9,126 bases of DNA from JALZBN01 sp035525375 (GCA_035525375.1 DATLEI010000061.1:1-9126); one strand, 5' to 3'; shown: positions 1 to 7,074, counted from the first letter of the stretch. Translations and numbers: made by a program. Notes: generated by a model from the sequence alone, not told the origin.

Positions 1-1
1 C

Positions 2-100
2 GCGGCGCGCCAAAGGAAGCGGGAAGGCAATCGCATAGGTGGATACAACTTCGACGCGTGTCTGGACATTCCTGCCAAACATGCCTTCCTGGACGATTAG
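2..100 (+). CDS. C-terminal end of an unidentified protein (partial)
   Basis: An open frame runs from the window edge to a TAG stop at 98-100 and gives 32 residues ending in FDACLDIPAKHAFLDD. The gene starts outside the window, so its family cannot be named. The reading is favoured because the tail has a mixed, protein-like composition and because the stop lies only 3 nt before a 46-bp repeat copy. A second copy also sits just behind a stop codon, at 7665. The basic start (RQRKRE) followed by an acidic end is the only visible feature. With so short a piece, a chance open frame cannot be excluded. Confidence 0.45.
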   Translation, partial: AARQRKREGNRIGGYNFDACLDIPAKHAFLDD

Positions 101-103
101 AGC

Positions 104-149
104 TCGAAAGTCGTAGTTGAAGGGTGTGGCGGGCCCCCGCCGCCAATTG
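104..149 (+). repeat. 46-bp repeat, copy R1
   Basis: This is the first of three same-length, same-orientation copies (others at 7689-7734 and 8819-8864). Thirty-one of 46 positions are identical in all three. The conserved parts are the left block TCRAARGTCGYAGT and the right block CGGGCCCCCGCCRCCAATT; most differences fall in the 12 nt between them. R1 is the most diverged copy: A for G at position 6, T for C at 11, G for A at 39. It starts 3 nt after the stop codon of the upstream gene and is followed 5 nt later by a 12-bp hairpin. Its nature is unknown. Confidence 0.85.
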
Positions 150-154
150 TGATC

Positions 155-183
155 GACGGCCCGGGCCCAGTGCCTGGGCCGTC
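155..183. terminator. GC-rich hairpin behind repeat R1, no T-run
   Basis: Bases 155-166 pair with 172-183 (12 bp, one G-T pair, outer arm GACGGCCC/GGGCCGTC) around a 5-nt loop. No T-run follows on either strand, so it would be a non-canonical terminator or only an RNA stop structure. It lies behind the + strand gene ending at 100 and, on the other strand, about 200 bp beyond the end of the propeller gene at 387, so it could serve both convergent transcripts. Confidence 0.5.
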
Positions 184-386
184 TCTCGTGTCGAGGATTG
201 CCGTCGACTTCGCCATGGTGAGGCCAGCCCAATCACATCACCGAGATGGCTTGCGTGCGCTGGCTCGGCCCTTCGTCACCGACTTCACGTGCCCGCGACG
301 AGATGCGCGTCTCCGAGTACCCCGACCGACCGCTCACGACGGCCGTCATCGATTCACTCGTTACGGCTGTCCGACCAGGAGCGTCT
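184..386. other. Intergenic stretch with no convincing gene
   Basis: Bases 150-386 separate a + strand gene end from a minus-strand gene end. Open frames here have arginine- and serine-rich shadow-like composition and no ribosome binding site. The only structure I see besides the hairpin at 155-183 is a 10-bp palindrome, GACGGCCGTC, at 338-347. Confidence 0.5.
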
Positions 387-1532
387 TCACGCAGCGCCGA
401 GTTTGACTGGCCAGCGGCCTGGCCGGCGTGCAGACGGGAGGTGGGGCCGAACCAGCGGCAGGCCCGGCTCGCCGACGAACGCCTTCAGGATCAGCCAGTG
501 ATCAGCATTTTCTCGCGGGAGGTAGTTGGAGTTCGCGATCAGCACGCTGTCTTGCTGGAAGCGGATGCCGATCGGGACGTCGAACCGCTTGTCGGAGATC
601 CTTCGCAACTCGCGCCCGTTGGGTCCGATCACCGCGACTGCGTTGTGCGCGTTCAGCGTGACGTACATGTTGCCGGACTTTGCGAACGCGAGGTCGCATC
701 CGGAAGGGAAAGGTACGCGTTTCTGTGCGCGGTTCACTCTGAAATCGTGGAACACCTTCGCCCCGGCGCACGACGGCGCCCGCCCCGGCGCGGGACGAGG
801 TAGTCGGTAGACCCGTGAACCGCCGAAGTTGGCGGGGTCGTGCACCGCGAGTTGTACGACGTAAAGGCGGTGATCCGGACCGAAAGCGATCCCGTTGAGA
901 CCGGCGATCTGCATCGACAGGAACTTCGGGCACCGCAGCCAAATAGTCGGGATGCGATCGGGACCGATCCGCCAGATTGCGCCAAGACTCGCGTCGGTCA
1001 CGAACAGGTTCCCGTCGGAATCGAAGGCAAGGTTCTGCCACATCGAGGCCGCCCAGCCGAGGGTCGCGTAGGGCTCCGGCACGCTGGCGTATACCGCCGG
1101 TTCGCTGAGCCCGGTCTCGGTGGGGGTGAACCGCAAGATCCGGCTGTTCATGTCGACGACGTAGATCCGCCCGTCGCCGTCCTCGGCTATGTCGTGCAAG
1201 CCCATCTGGGGCATGGTCGGCACCGCGACCGAGGCGGTAGGCCGTCCGCCTTCCGGGTCGTACCGGAAGATTGTCTCCGGGCGAGTGTTCGGGTCGAAAG
1301 GGCTTCCGGCGGACGTGGCCACGTAGACCGCGTTCTCGGTGGCGAGCACCCCGAAGGGGTGACCCGGAGTAGGGACGTTGGCGAAGACGGTGGTGTGTCC
1401 GAACGCCAACGGTGTCGCTACGCCGTGCGCCGGGGCGAGGAGCGACCCGATTGCGGCTGCGACAAGGCTGAGTAGGACGCCGCGGGCGGGACCACGCCGA
1501 CACGCTGGCAAGAGGCGGATGACGATTCGCAT
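387..1532 (-). CDS. Secreted NHL/SMP-30-like beta-propeller protein
   Basis: This 381-residue protein is probably exported and folds as a six-bladed propeller of the SMP-30/gluconolactonase/NHL class. The start at 1532 is chosen over an upstream in-frame ATG (1655) because a clear Shine-Dalgarno, GAGGGAG (1538-1544), lies 5 nt before it and the extra 41 residues would precede a normal signal peptide. Residues 1-42 form that signal: a basic start, a hydrophobic stretch VLLSLVAAAIGSLL and a likely cut after AHGVA. Blade-like motifs recur: IAEDGDGRIYVVD (about 115-127), LAFDSDGNLFVTD (168-180), IAFGPDHRLYVV (215-226), LAFAKSGNMYVT (281-292) and IRFQQDSVLIAN (323-334). Three cysteines of the mature part could form disulfides. 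It is the last gene of the minus-strand kinase operon, 91 bp behind the kinase. Enzyme activity or ligand binding cannot be decided. Confidence 0.82.
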   Translation of the reverse strand: MRIVIRLLPACRRGPARGVLLSLVAAAIGSLLAPAHGVATPLAFGHTTVFANVPTPGHPFGVLATENAVYVATSAGSPFDPNTRPETIFRYDPEGGRPTASVAVPTMPQMGLHDIAEDGDGRIYVVDMNSRILRFTPTETGLSEPAVYASVPEPYATLGWAASMWQNLAFDSDGNLFVTDASLGAIWRIGPDRIPTIWLRCPKFLSMQIAGLNGIAFGPDHRLYVVQLAVHDPANFGGSRVYRLPRPAPGRAPSCAGAKVFHDFRVNRAQKRVPFPSGCDLAFAKSGNMYVTLNAHNAVAVIGPNGRELRRISDKRFDVPIGIRFQQDSVLIANSNYLPRENADHWLILKAFVGEPGLPLVRPHLPSARRPGRWPVKLGAA

Positions 1533-1537
1533 GGGGT

Positions 1538-1544
1538 CTCCCTC
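1538..1544 (-). promoter_or_regulatory. Ribosome binding site deciding the 1532 start
   Basis: On the minus strand this reads GAGGGAG, 5 nt before the ATG at 1532. It is the basis for choosing this start instead of the upstream in-frame ATG at 1655, which would lie inside the end of the kinase gene. Confidence 0.7.
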
Positions 1545-1549
1545 GTTGG

Positions 1550-1568
1550 GACCCGCAGCTCGCGGGTC
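1550..1568 (-). other. Hairpin in the kinase-propeller gap
   Basis: GACCCGC (1550-1556) and GCGGGTC (1562-1568) form a perfect 7-bp stem with a 5-nt loop, 5 nt beyond the Shine-Dalgarno of the propeller gene. A second small stem, GCGTT/AACGC, lies at 1580-1593. Neither is followed by a T-run on the minus strand. They may reduce read-through, protect a processed end or affect expression of the downstream gene. Confidence 0.5.
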
Positions 1569-1623
1569 GTGACGAGGAAGCGTTACGAAACGCCCAACGA
1601 CGGTTAATCGAAGGCGACGCGGG

Positions 1624-3471
1624 TTACGGCGAGGCGGCCGGTGTCGCCGGCTCAAGACTCAGCGTGAACGTCGTGCCGCTGCCAACATCGCTCGAAAATG
1701 TGAGCGTTGCGCCTTGGGCGTCGACCAGCCGCTTGGTCAGTGCCAGCCCGAGCCCCGTGGAGGGTTGTCCGCCCTGCGGACGGTTGGCGCGCACGCGGTA
1801 GAAGGGCTCGAAGATGCGCTCGCGGTCCCCGTCGGGGATGCCGATCCCCGTGTCGCTGACCGAGACGTGGACGCGCCCGTTCCGCTCTTCAGCGGAGACT
1901 TCGACGCGGCCTCCGGCGGGGGTGTACTTAACGGCGTTGTCGACCAAGTTGAGGATGACCTCCCGGAGGCGACGGGGGTCGGCCGTGACCGGCGGCAGGC
2001 CTCTGGCCACGCTCACCTTCAGCGTTAGGTCGCCCGCCCGCGCCAAGCCGTCGAGCGTGCGTCGAAGCTCTTTGATGGTGTCGGCGAGCTTCACTGGCGC
2101 CAGTTCGACCTCGAGTCGCCCTGCTTCGGCCCGCGCTAGCTCGAGCAGCTCGTTAATCAGCACCAGCAGCTGCTCGCTCGAAGCAATGATCGTCCTGGCC
2201 GTCTCTTCCGGCTTCTGCTCGAAACGGGGGTCGGCCAGCATCATGGCCTGGCTGCGGATCACCGCGAGGGGGGTGCGCAGGTCGTGGCTCACGGCGGCCA
2301 GGAACTCGGTGCGCTCCGCGAGCAGCCTTCGGATCTCCTCGGTACGCAGGTTCACGCGCAACTCGAGGTTGTCATAGAGCGCCTCGAGCTGGTCCGCCAT
2401 CTGGTTCACTCCCTGGGCTACCTCGCCGAGCTCGTCGTCGCTGACCACGGGTACCCGCGCCGACAGATCACCCATCCCGAGTGCCCGGTTCGTGGCCACC
2501 AGCGGACGAAGCTGCGCCAGGATCAGTCGGGAGAGCAAGGCGCCGACGGCCACCACGCCCAGCATCACGGCCACGACGATGAGCGCCAACCGTGTCGAAG
2601 TTCCCCGTACCGACGCGTAGACCGCATCGGTCGGAGCGGTGGCCGCGAGTATCCCGACTCGCCGGCCCTGCACGTCGAGCGGCGCGTAGAGGGTGGCGAC
2701 CCTTTTCCCGTCCACCCGGCGTGTGTGCCGGACGAGATCACTGCCCCGAAGCTTCGGCGCCACCGGGCCGGCCGGACGGCCCGCTTGGGCCAGCAGGTGA
2801 CCGGCGGGACCGAAGATCGCGGTGCCCCCGGTGTTTGGCGCGGCACCGCCGGCGGCCTTCGCCGCGGCCTCTGCCGCCAGGGCCTCGACCGGCATGCCGA
2901 CGATGGCGACCCCGCGAGCTTCGCAGCCGGGCGGCGTCAAGCAGATCGGGGCGGCGATAGCCAGCAGTGTCCGACCTCCGTCGTCGAGGAAGCCAGCATG
3001 GCGACCCGTCGCGGGGTCGGCCAGGGCCGCCGCCACCAGGGGGCTGTCGAGCCAGTGGCGACCGGCACTCGACGACGGAGCGCCCGCCGGCGTCGCGTGG
3101 CGCAACTCGACGACACCGACGCCCTTGGCGTCGGTGGCCACGATGAGGCCGGCGTCGCGCTTCAGCGCGAGTACCGATCCGAGCAGGCTCTCGACCGCGC
3201 GGCGGTCCCCGGAGCGAAGCGCCAAGGGCATCCCCTGAACGTTGGCAGCGAAGTTCACGGACTCAGCCAGGTACAGCTCGCGGTCGTGCACCAGAGACCG
3301 GGCCTCGAAGAGACGCCGCGCCAGCTCCTGGTCGAGCGAAACCTGGGCGCGGTCCGAAAGGTCGCGCACGATGAAGAACGCCCCTGCCGATCCGAAGGTG
3401 ACAATCAAGGCGAGGAAGGGCAACAGCAACTTCCAGAACAGCGACAGATCGCGGACTCGCCGGCGAGCCAC
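1624..3471 (-). CDS. Sensor histidine kinase with extracytoplasmic sensor, HAMP, HisKA and HATPase_c
   Basis: This 615-residue membrane kinase should autophosphorylate on His and pass the phosphate to a response regulator. The GTG at 3471 is chosen as start: it lies 4 nt after the stop of the upstream gene, and a longer frame to 3774 is only a Thr/Arg-rich shadow of that gene. Order: TM1 about 10-35; a ~255-residue Cache-like outer sensor region, with two cysteines in ICLTPPGC; TM2 about 294-317; HAMP about 315-370 (PLVATNRALGMGDLSARV); a coiled linker; HisKA with SHDLRTPL and phospho-acceptor His396; HATPase_c with N box NLVDNAVKY (508-516), G1 DTGIGIP (540-546), F box FEPFYR (554-559) and G2 GLGLAL (573-578). 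All catalytic boxes are intact. The likely partner is the divergently encoded regulator at 5815. The ligand is unknown. Confidence 0.92.
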   Translation of the reverse strand: MARRRVRDLSLFWKLLLPFLALIVTFGSAGAFFIVRDLSDRAQVSLDQELARRLFEARSLVHDRELYLAESVNFAANVQGMPLALRSGDRRAVESLLGSVLALKRDAGLIVATDAKGVGVVELRHATPAGAPSSSAGRHWLDSPLVAAALADPATGRHAGFLDDGGRTLLAIAAPICLTPPGCEARGVAIVGMPVEALAAEAAAKAAGGAAPNTGGTAIFGPAGHLLAQAGRPAGPVAPKLRGSDLVRHTRRVDGKRVATLYAPLDVQGRRVGILAATAPTDAVYASVRGTSTRLALIVVAVMLGVVAVGALLSRLILAQLRPLVATNRALGMGDLSARVPVVSDDELGEVAQGVNQMADQLEALYDNLELRVNLRTEEIRRLLAERTEFLAAVSHDLRTPLAVIRSQAMMLADPRFEQKPEETARTIIASSEQLLVLINELLELARAEAGRLEVELAPVKLADTIKELRRTLDGLARAGDLTLKVSVARGLPPVTADPRRLREVILNLVDNAVKYTPAGGRVEVSAEERNGRVHVSVSDTGIGIPDGDRERIFEPFYRVRANRPQGGQPSTGLGLALTKRLVDAQGATLTFSSDVGSGTTFTLSLEPATPAASP

Positions 3472-3475
3472 CCTG

Positions 3476-5638
3476 TCAGGACCAGCCCGAGTTCGCGCCC
3501 GGGCGGGGCATTTCGCGGACGAAGACATCGGAGCTCGCGTTGTCGTCGTTTGCCACCAAGTTGTCGGCGGTCGAGTGGAAAGCCACGTAGGTGCCGTCGG
3601 CTGAGATGGTCGGGGAGCCACTGTCCCCGCGCTCGGCTTCAGCACCGTCGGAAGACACAGAAACCCGGATCGTGGAGGCGTTGTGCGCGTCGTGCATGAA
3701 CACGTCGGTCTTCGTGTTGGAGTCCCCGGGCACCAGGTTGTCGGCGTCGGAACTGAACACCACGTAGCGACCATCCGCGGTTGCCGAATACGACAGCGAG
3801 CTCAGCCCGACGTTGGGTCGACCGGCAACCAGGATGGGTGCCACATACGTGAAAAGCGTTTGGCGGTAGTCAGTCGATCCCACCGAGTCGTTCGCCGCCA
3901 CTCCGGTCGACGACACGGTCATCAGCGTGGTTGTCCTCAACCAGAGGTCGCGCCGATAGACGTTCTCCTTGCCGTTGGTCGGCCGGCTGACCAGATTGGT
4001 CGCGTCGGAGTTGAAGTACACGAATCGGCCGTCGTCGCTAATGGTGCGAAGGCCGAAGCCGGTGACACTGCGCGAGTCCTGGTTGGCCTCGATCCCCGCC
4101 GACGACACGTTGACGCGCTCGGTCGTGCCGGCGAGCTCGTCGCGCATGAACACGTCGGTCGCCCGGTTGGTGTCGTTCGCCACCAGGTTGGGCGCGCTCG
4201 ACTTGAATACGACGCGCCGGCCGTCGCGCGAGATCGAATACAGGTCCGCGCCCTGATCACCCGAGGAGCTGGGGATACCGTCGCCCTCCCGCCCTGGTTG
4301 GGTACGGTCGGGCACGCTGACCCGGTGAGTGGTGCGGCGCACCATGTCGCGGACGAACACGTCGCGGACCAGGTTGGTGTCGCCCGGCACGAGGTTGGTC
4401 GCCCATGACACGAAGGCCACGTAGCGGCCGTCGGCTGACATTTCGCCGCGCGCGCTCGAGCCGTCGGTGGTTGTCCCGCAGCCATCGCAAGGCACCGACA
4501 CCCGCTCGATCTCGCCGGTGCGGTTATCACGTCGAAAGAGCTCGAAATGGTACGGCGAAGAAGGCTGGTTCGGGTTCGAGCCGGGAGCCTGGGTCTTGGC
4601 GGTGGTGAAGAAGGTGCGGTAACGACCGTCGTCGGAGATGGCGGCCGGAATAACCAGACTGCCAACGTCGGTCTCGCTCGCGGCCACGCTCTGGGCGGGA
4701 TAGACGTTGGTCGTGACGTGCCGGCGCCGGTCACGAACGTAAGCCCCCACCTTCCCGCAGGGTGCGACGCCACTCGGCGCGCACGGAGTGGTTCGCGGGC
4801 CCGGGTCGAAGGTGCTGGATCCGGAGACGAACATGACCTCGGACCCGTCGCCAGAGAGCACGCCAATCAACGAGTCGCCTTCGCCCGCACGCCCGTCCGA
4901 GCCGACCGAGGCCCTCGTAGTGACGCCCCGCTGCTGCAGGCTGAACACCAGGTGCCCGCCGAGCGAACCGTCGATCTGGAAGTAATAGGTGGCATCGGCC
5001 TCGGCGGTGAACGCAACCATGGCATTGCCGCGTGCGTCACTGTTGCACGGAGCCACCGGTGTGAGAGTCGACACTGACGATCCCCGATAGACGGTGAGGG
5101 CGGACGCGTACGACGTGCCCAAGGTGTCGGCGAGCAAGCTCAACCGGCGGGGCGTTGTGAAGGTGTACCAGGCCGTCTTCCCGCCGAGCGGGGATGCGCA
5201 GGAAGCGGGTTCCCCTCGTTCCGCGGTCGCCCCGGCCGTGGAGGTCTCGGCACGAAATGGAACCGACGGTACCCGGTAGGCGTCGGCGAACCGGTCGTTG
5301 GTAAACCTGTGGCTGATCAGATGCGCAGTGCCCCCCACCTGCGCGGAGCGTGGTGTCGCGCCGCCTCCGGCGCGTGATCTGACGTCGGCGCTCGGAGGTC
5401 CTGGACCGCGGCCGAGGAAGCGGTCGACGAAGCCAGCGTCAAGAGGAGCGAAACCGCCGGCGGGACCGGCGGAGAAGTCGAGGTGACCCGGCGACGGCAG
5501 TGGCGACAGCGAACCGAAGCCCGAGATGCGCAGCCCGAAATCGACGGCCAGTGCCACCAGCGCCATCGACAGCAAGGTGATGACGGACACGGCGGCACGT
5601 GCCTCCCACCCCGTCGTCTTCATCCTGCCATCAGCCAC
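3476..5638 (-). CDS. Membrane-anchored PPC-like plus seven-bladed PD40/WD40-like propeller protein
   Basis: The protein has 720 residues. A hydrophobic segment at about 14-36 serves as signal or anchor, followed by a Gly/Pro-rich spacer (40-105). Residues about 110-235 resemble the bacterial PPC-type jelly-roll often seen in secreted actinobacterial proteins (NDRFADAYRV, WYTFTTP, LTVYRGSS, YYFQIDG). The rest is a propeller: repeats of SxDGRYVxFxSxAxNLVxxDTN, DVFxRD and TTxRVSV start near 260, 333, 400, 469, 533, 619 and 678, which makes seven blades. The last blade lacks its TTxRVSV strand, and a matching VTTRASV stands at 239-245 before blade 1, suggesting ring closure by the N-terminal strand. 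It is the first gene of the kinase operon. An in-frame ATG at 5623 (MKTTGWE) is an alternative start; neither has a strong Shine-Dalgarno. Its ligand is unknown; a sensing partner for the kinase is my inference. Confidence 0.85.
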   Translation of the reverse strand: MADGRMKTTGWEARAAVSVITLLSMALVALAVDFGLRISGFGSLSPLPSPGHLDFSAGPAGGFAPLDAGFVDRFLGRGPGPPSADVRSRAGGGATPRSAQVGGTAHLISHRFTNDRFADAYRVPSVPFRAETSTAGATAERGEPASCASPLGGKTAWYTFTTPRRLSLLADTLGTSYASALTVYRGSSVSTLTPVAPCNSDARGNAMVAFTAEADATYYFQIDGSLGGHLVFSLQQRGVTTRASVGSDGRAGEGDSLIGVLSGDGSEVMFVSGSSTFDPGPRTTPCAPSGVAPCGKVGAYVRDRRRHVTTNVYPAQSVAASETDVGSLVIPAAISDDGRYRTFFTTAKTQAPGSNPNQPSSPYHFELFRRDNRTGEIERVSVPCDGCGTTTDGSSARGEMSADGRYVAFVSWATNLVPGDTNLVRDVFVRDMVRRTTHRVSVPDRTQPGREGDGIPSSSGDQGADLYSISRDGRRVVFKSSAPNLVANDTNRATDVFMRDELAGTTERVNVSSAGIEANQDSRSVTGFGLRTISDDGRFVYFNSDATNLVSRPTNGKENVYRRDLWLRTTTLMTVSSTGVAANDSVGSTDYRQTLFTYVAPILVAGRPNVGLSSLSYSATADGRYVVFSSDADNLVPGDSNTKTDVFMHDAHNASTIRVSVSSDGAEAERGDSGSPTISADGTYVAFHSTADNLVANDDNASSDVFVREMPRPGANSGWS

Positions 5639-5814
5639 AAGTGTGCCTCACCATGCTTATTGTCGGTGCTGTGCCACCTGGTGCGAGGGGGAGAACTCGT
5701 GCCGGGACAATCGGTCGCCCTCGAGCCGTTAATAGGAGGGCAACGATCGTTGCGCCGCTCTGATCGCGCTGGGGTCGGACCCGCAAACCCGCACTCCAGA
5801 TAGAGTCGTCGCGG
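5639..5814. promoter_or_regulatory. Divergent promoter region of regulator and kinase operon
   Basis: These 176 bp separate two divergent starts and must hold both promoters. A perfect palindrome lies at 5740-5753. A possible -10 box for the regulator is TAGAGT at 5801-5806, whose predicted start point would fall on or next to the GTG at 5815. On the minus strand, GACAAT followed by AAG just upstream of the propeller gene could be a -10, but I see no convincing -35 for either. Confidence 0.55.
5740..5753. promoter_or_regulatory. Perfect 14-bp palindrome, candidate operator
   Basis: GCAACGATCGTTGC is fully self-complementary and lies near the middle of the divergent region, 61 bp before the regulator gene and 101 bp before the propeller gene. 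Its half-site ATCGTTGC recurs at 6996-7003, and close variants occur at 6962-6969 and 6977-6984, all upstream of the secreted protein gene at 7075. That distribution fits a site for a dimeric regulator, possibly the adjacent one. Confidence 0.5.
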
Positions 5815-6954
5815 GTGCCGTCGCACGCCATGAACGAACTCCCCGACACGTTCGCTCGAGAGGGCGAGTACTGGACCATCGCCTACCGAGGCAAGACGTT
5901 CCGGCTCAAGGACTCGAAAGGGTTGTGGTATCTGGCCGAACTGCTGCGCCATCCCGGAGTTGAGATCCACGTCCTCGAACTTGTGGCTGCGGCTGCGGGC
6001 ACGACCGGGGCAGATCACGGCGGTCGTCGACGGGCCACCGCCCGCAGCGAAGGGCTCAGTGTGGGAGGACTGGGCGACGCTGGCGAGGTCATCGACGCAC
6101 AAGCCAAGGCCGCCTACCGCAAGCGCTTGCGCGAGCTGGCCGATGAGCTCGACGAAGCCGTCTCGTTCAACGACTCGGAGCGTTCGTACCGAGCGCAGCA
6201 GGAAATCGATGCCCTCCAACAGCAGCTCCTCGGCGCCTTCGGCCTGGGCGGCCGAGCACGCAAAACGGCGTCGCCCGCCGAGCGGGCGCGGGTCAACGTC
6301 CGCAACAGCATCTCGACCGCGTTGAAGGCCATGGCCTCACACGGACCCGAGCTGGCCGACCACTTGACCATGGCGGTGCGGACCGGCACGTTCTGCTGTT
6401 ACGTAAACGCCGACCGCACCTGGGTTACCGACCGTGGCCAACTCGACGTAGCCGCGCCCGGTTCCGACTCACCCGGCGCAGCGACGGGGGCCGTGACACT
6501 GATGCTGGTCGACGACCATCCCATGTGGCGCCAGACGCTGCGGACGGTGCTCGAAGGCAGCGGGGTGGGCGTGGTCGTGGCCGAGGCATCCGACGGCGGC
6601 GAGGCCATCGAGTTCGCCACCCGAACAACGCCCGACGCCGTGGTGATGGACATGAACCTCCCGACCGTGAACGGCGTAGAGGCCACGCGCCGGATCCTTG
6701 CGGTCTTGCCTCAAACGAAGGTGCTCATGCTGTCGTCAACAGACGAGCGAGCCGAGGTCATTGCAGCCGTCCAGGCCGGTGCGAGCGGGTATCTGCTGAA
6801 GACCGCCGAACCCGATGACGTGGCGGCGGCTGTCACCCGCATTTACGGAGGAGAGCTCGTCTTCCCACCGGCCTTGGCCAAGGTCGTGCTGGAGGAGTTC
6901 CGCCGCATGGGCAAGCGCACGCCGCGCCGAGCCAGTGCGCGCCGTGCCACCTGA
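5815..6954 (+). CDS. Response regulator with N-terminal winged-helix-like domain and C-terminal receiver
   Basis: The protein has 379 residues. Residues 12-60 (EGEYWTIAYRGKTFRLKD...LWYLAELLRHPG) look like a small winged-helix-type module. Together with 95-200 (YRKRLRELADELDEA, ERARVNVRNSI, VRTGTFCCY) it matches a region I remember from the C-terminal end of large actinobacterial ATPase-type regulators; that match is from memory. Residues 228-345 are a NarL-type receiver: acidic pair D233/D234, phospho-acceptor D279 in VVMDMNLP, S307 in MLSS, and K329 in YLLK. No HTH follows; the protein ends in a basic tail (GKRTPRRASARRAT). The usual domain order is therefore reversed. It is divergent from the kinase operon, which suggests pairing with that kinase. 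Start: GTG 5815 or ATG 5830; neither has a good Shine-Dalgarno, and GTG 5815 could be leaderless. Confidence 0.85.
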   Translation: MPSHAMNELPDTFAREGEYWTIAYRGKTFRLKDSKGLWYLAELLRHPGVEIHVLELVAAAAGTTGADHGGRRRATARSEGLSVGGLGDAGEVIDAQAKAAYRKRLRELADELDEAVSFNDSERSYRAQQEIDALQQQLLGAFGLGGRARKTASPAERARVNVRNSISTALKAMASHGPELADHLTMAVRTGTFCCYVNADRTWVTDRGQLDVAAPGSDSPGAATGAVTLMLVDDHPMWRQTLRTVLEGSGVGVVVAEASDGGEAIEFATRTTPDAVVMDMNLPTVNGVEATRRILAVLPQTKVLMLSSTDERAEVIAAVQAGASGYLLKTAEPDDVAAAVTRIYGGELVFPPALAKVVLEEFRRMGKRTPRRASARRAT

Positions 6955-6960
6955 ACGCCG

Positions 6961-6985
6961 GGTCGTTGCTCGGCGGGCAACAACC
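6961..6985. promoter_or_regulatory. Imperfect inverted repeat behind the regulator gene
   Basis: GGTCGTTGC (6961-6969) faces GCAACAACC (6977-6985) with one mismatch and a 7-nt spacer; two further inner pairs are possible. It starts 6 nt after the stop codon at 6954. No T-run follows, so it may be a weak terminator for the regulator gene. The arms match the half-site of the palindrome at 5740-5753, so it may instead be an operator for the next gene. Confidence 0.45.
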
Positions 6986-7034
6986 GAGACGCACAATCGT
7001 TGCGTGGTTCCTGACGCCTCTCTCCCGAACACGA

Positions 7035-7054
7035 CCGGTGTGCTCCCACACCGG
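7035..7054 (+). other. Perfect 8-bp hairpin in the leader of the secreted protein gene
   Basis: CCGGTGTG (7035-7042) pairs perfectly with CACACCGG (7047-7054) around a CTCC loop. It ends about 8 nt before the Shine-Dalgarno AGAAGGAGAG (7060-7070), so it either lies in the 5' leader or is a promoter-proximal operator. There is no T-run, so it is not an ordinary terminator. Confidence 0.6.
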
Positions 7055-7060
7055 GCCGGA

Positions 7061-7070
7061 AGAAGGAGAG
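7061..7070 (+). promoter_or_regulatory. Strong ribosome binding site of the secreted protein gene
   Basis: AGAAGGAGAG ends 4 nt before the ATG at 7075 and contains a full AAGGAG core. It is the best Shine-Dalgarno in the window and fixes the start, implying high translation compared with the neighbouring genes. Confidence 0.8.
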
Positions 7071-7074
7071 AAAC

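Noticed and set aside
246..803. + strand frame of 185 codons across the end of the propeller gene
   Set aside because: It lies mostly antisense to the well-supported propeller gene and has Arg/Val-rich shadow composition with no ribosome binding site.
2284..3699. Long + strand frame of 471 codons antisense to the kinase
   Set aside because: Long antisense frames are expected in GC-rich genes. The protein is His/Arg/Gly-rich without motifs, while the minus strand encodes a complete kinase.
3472..3774. Longer N-terminus of the kinase (start at 3774)
   Set aside because: The extra 101 residues are Thr/Arg/Ser-rich and lie fully in another frame of the propeller gene. GTG 3471 directly precedes a normal kinase N-terminus with TM1.
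6955..7060. Frameshifted LuxR-type HTH behind the receiver
   Set aside because: Another frame contains PPERRVVARRATTET, vaguely like an HTH start, but no recognition helix follows, and a clear inverted repeat and leader of the next gene occupy the space.
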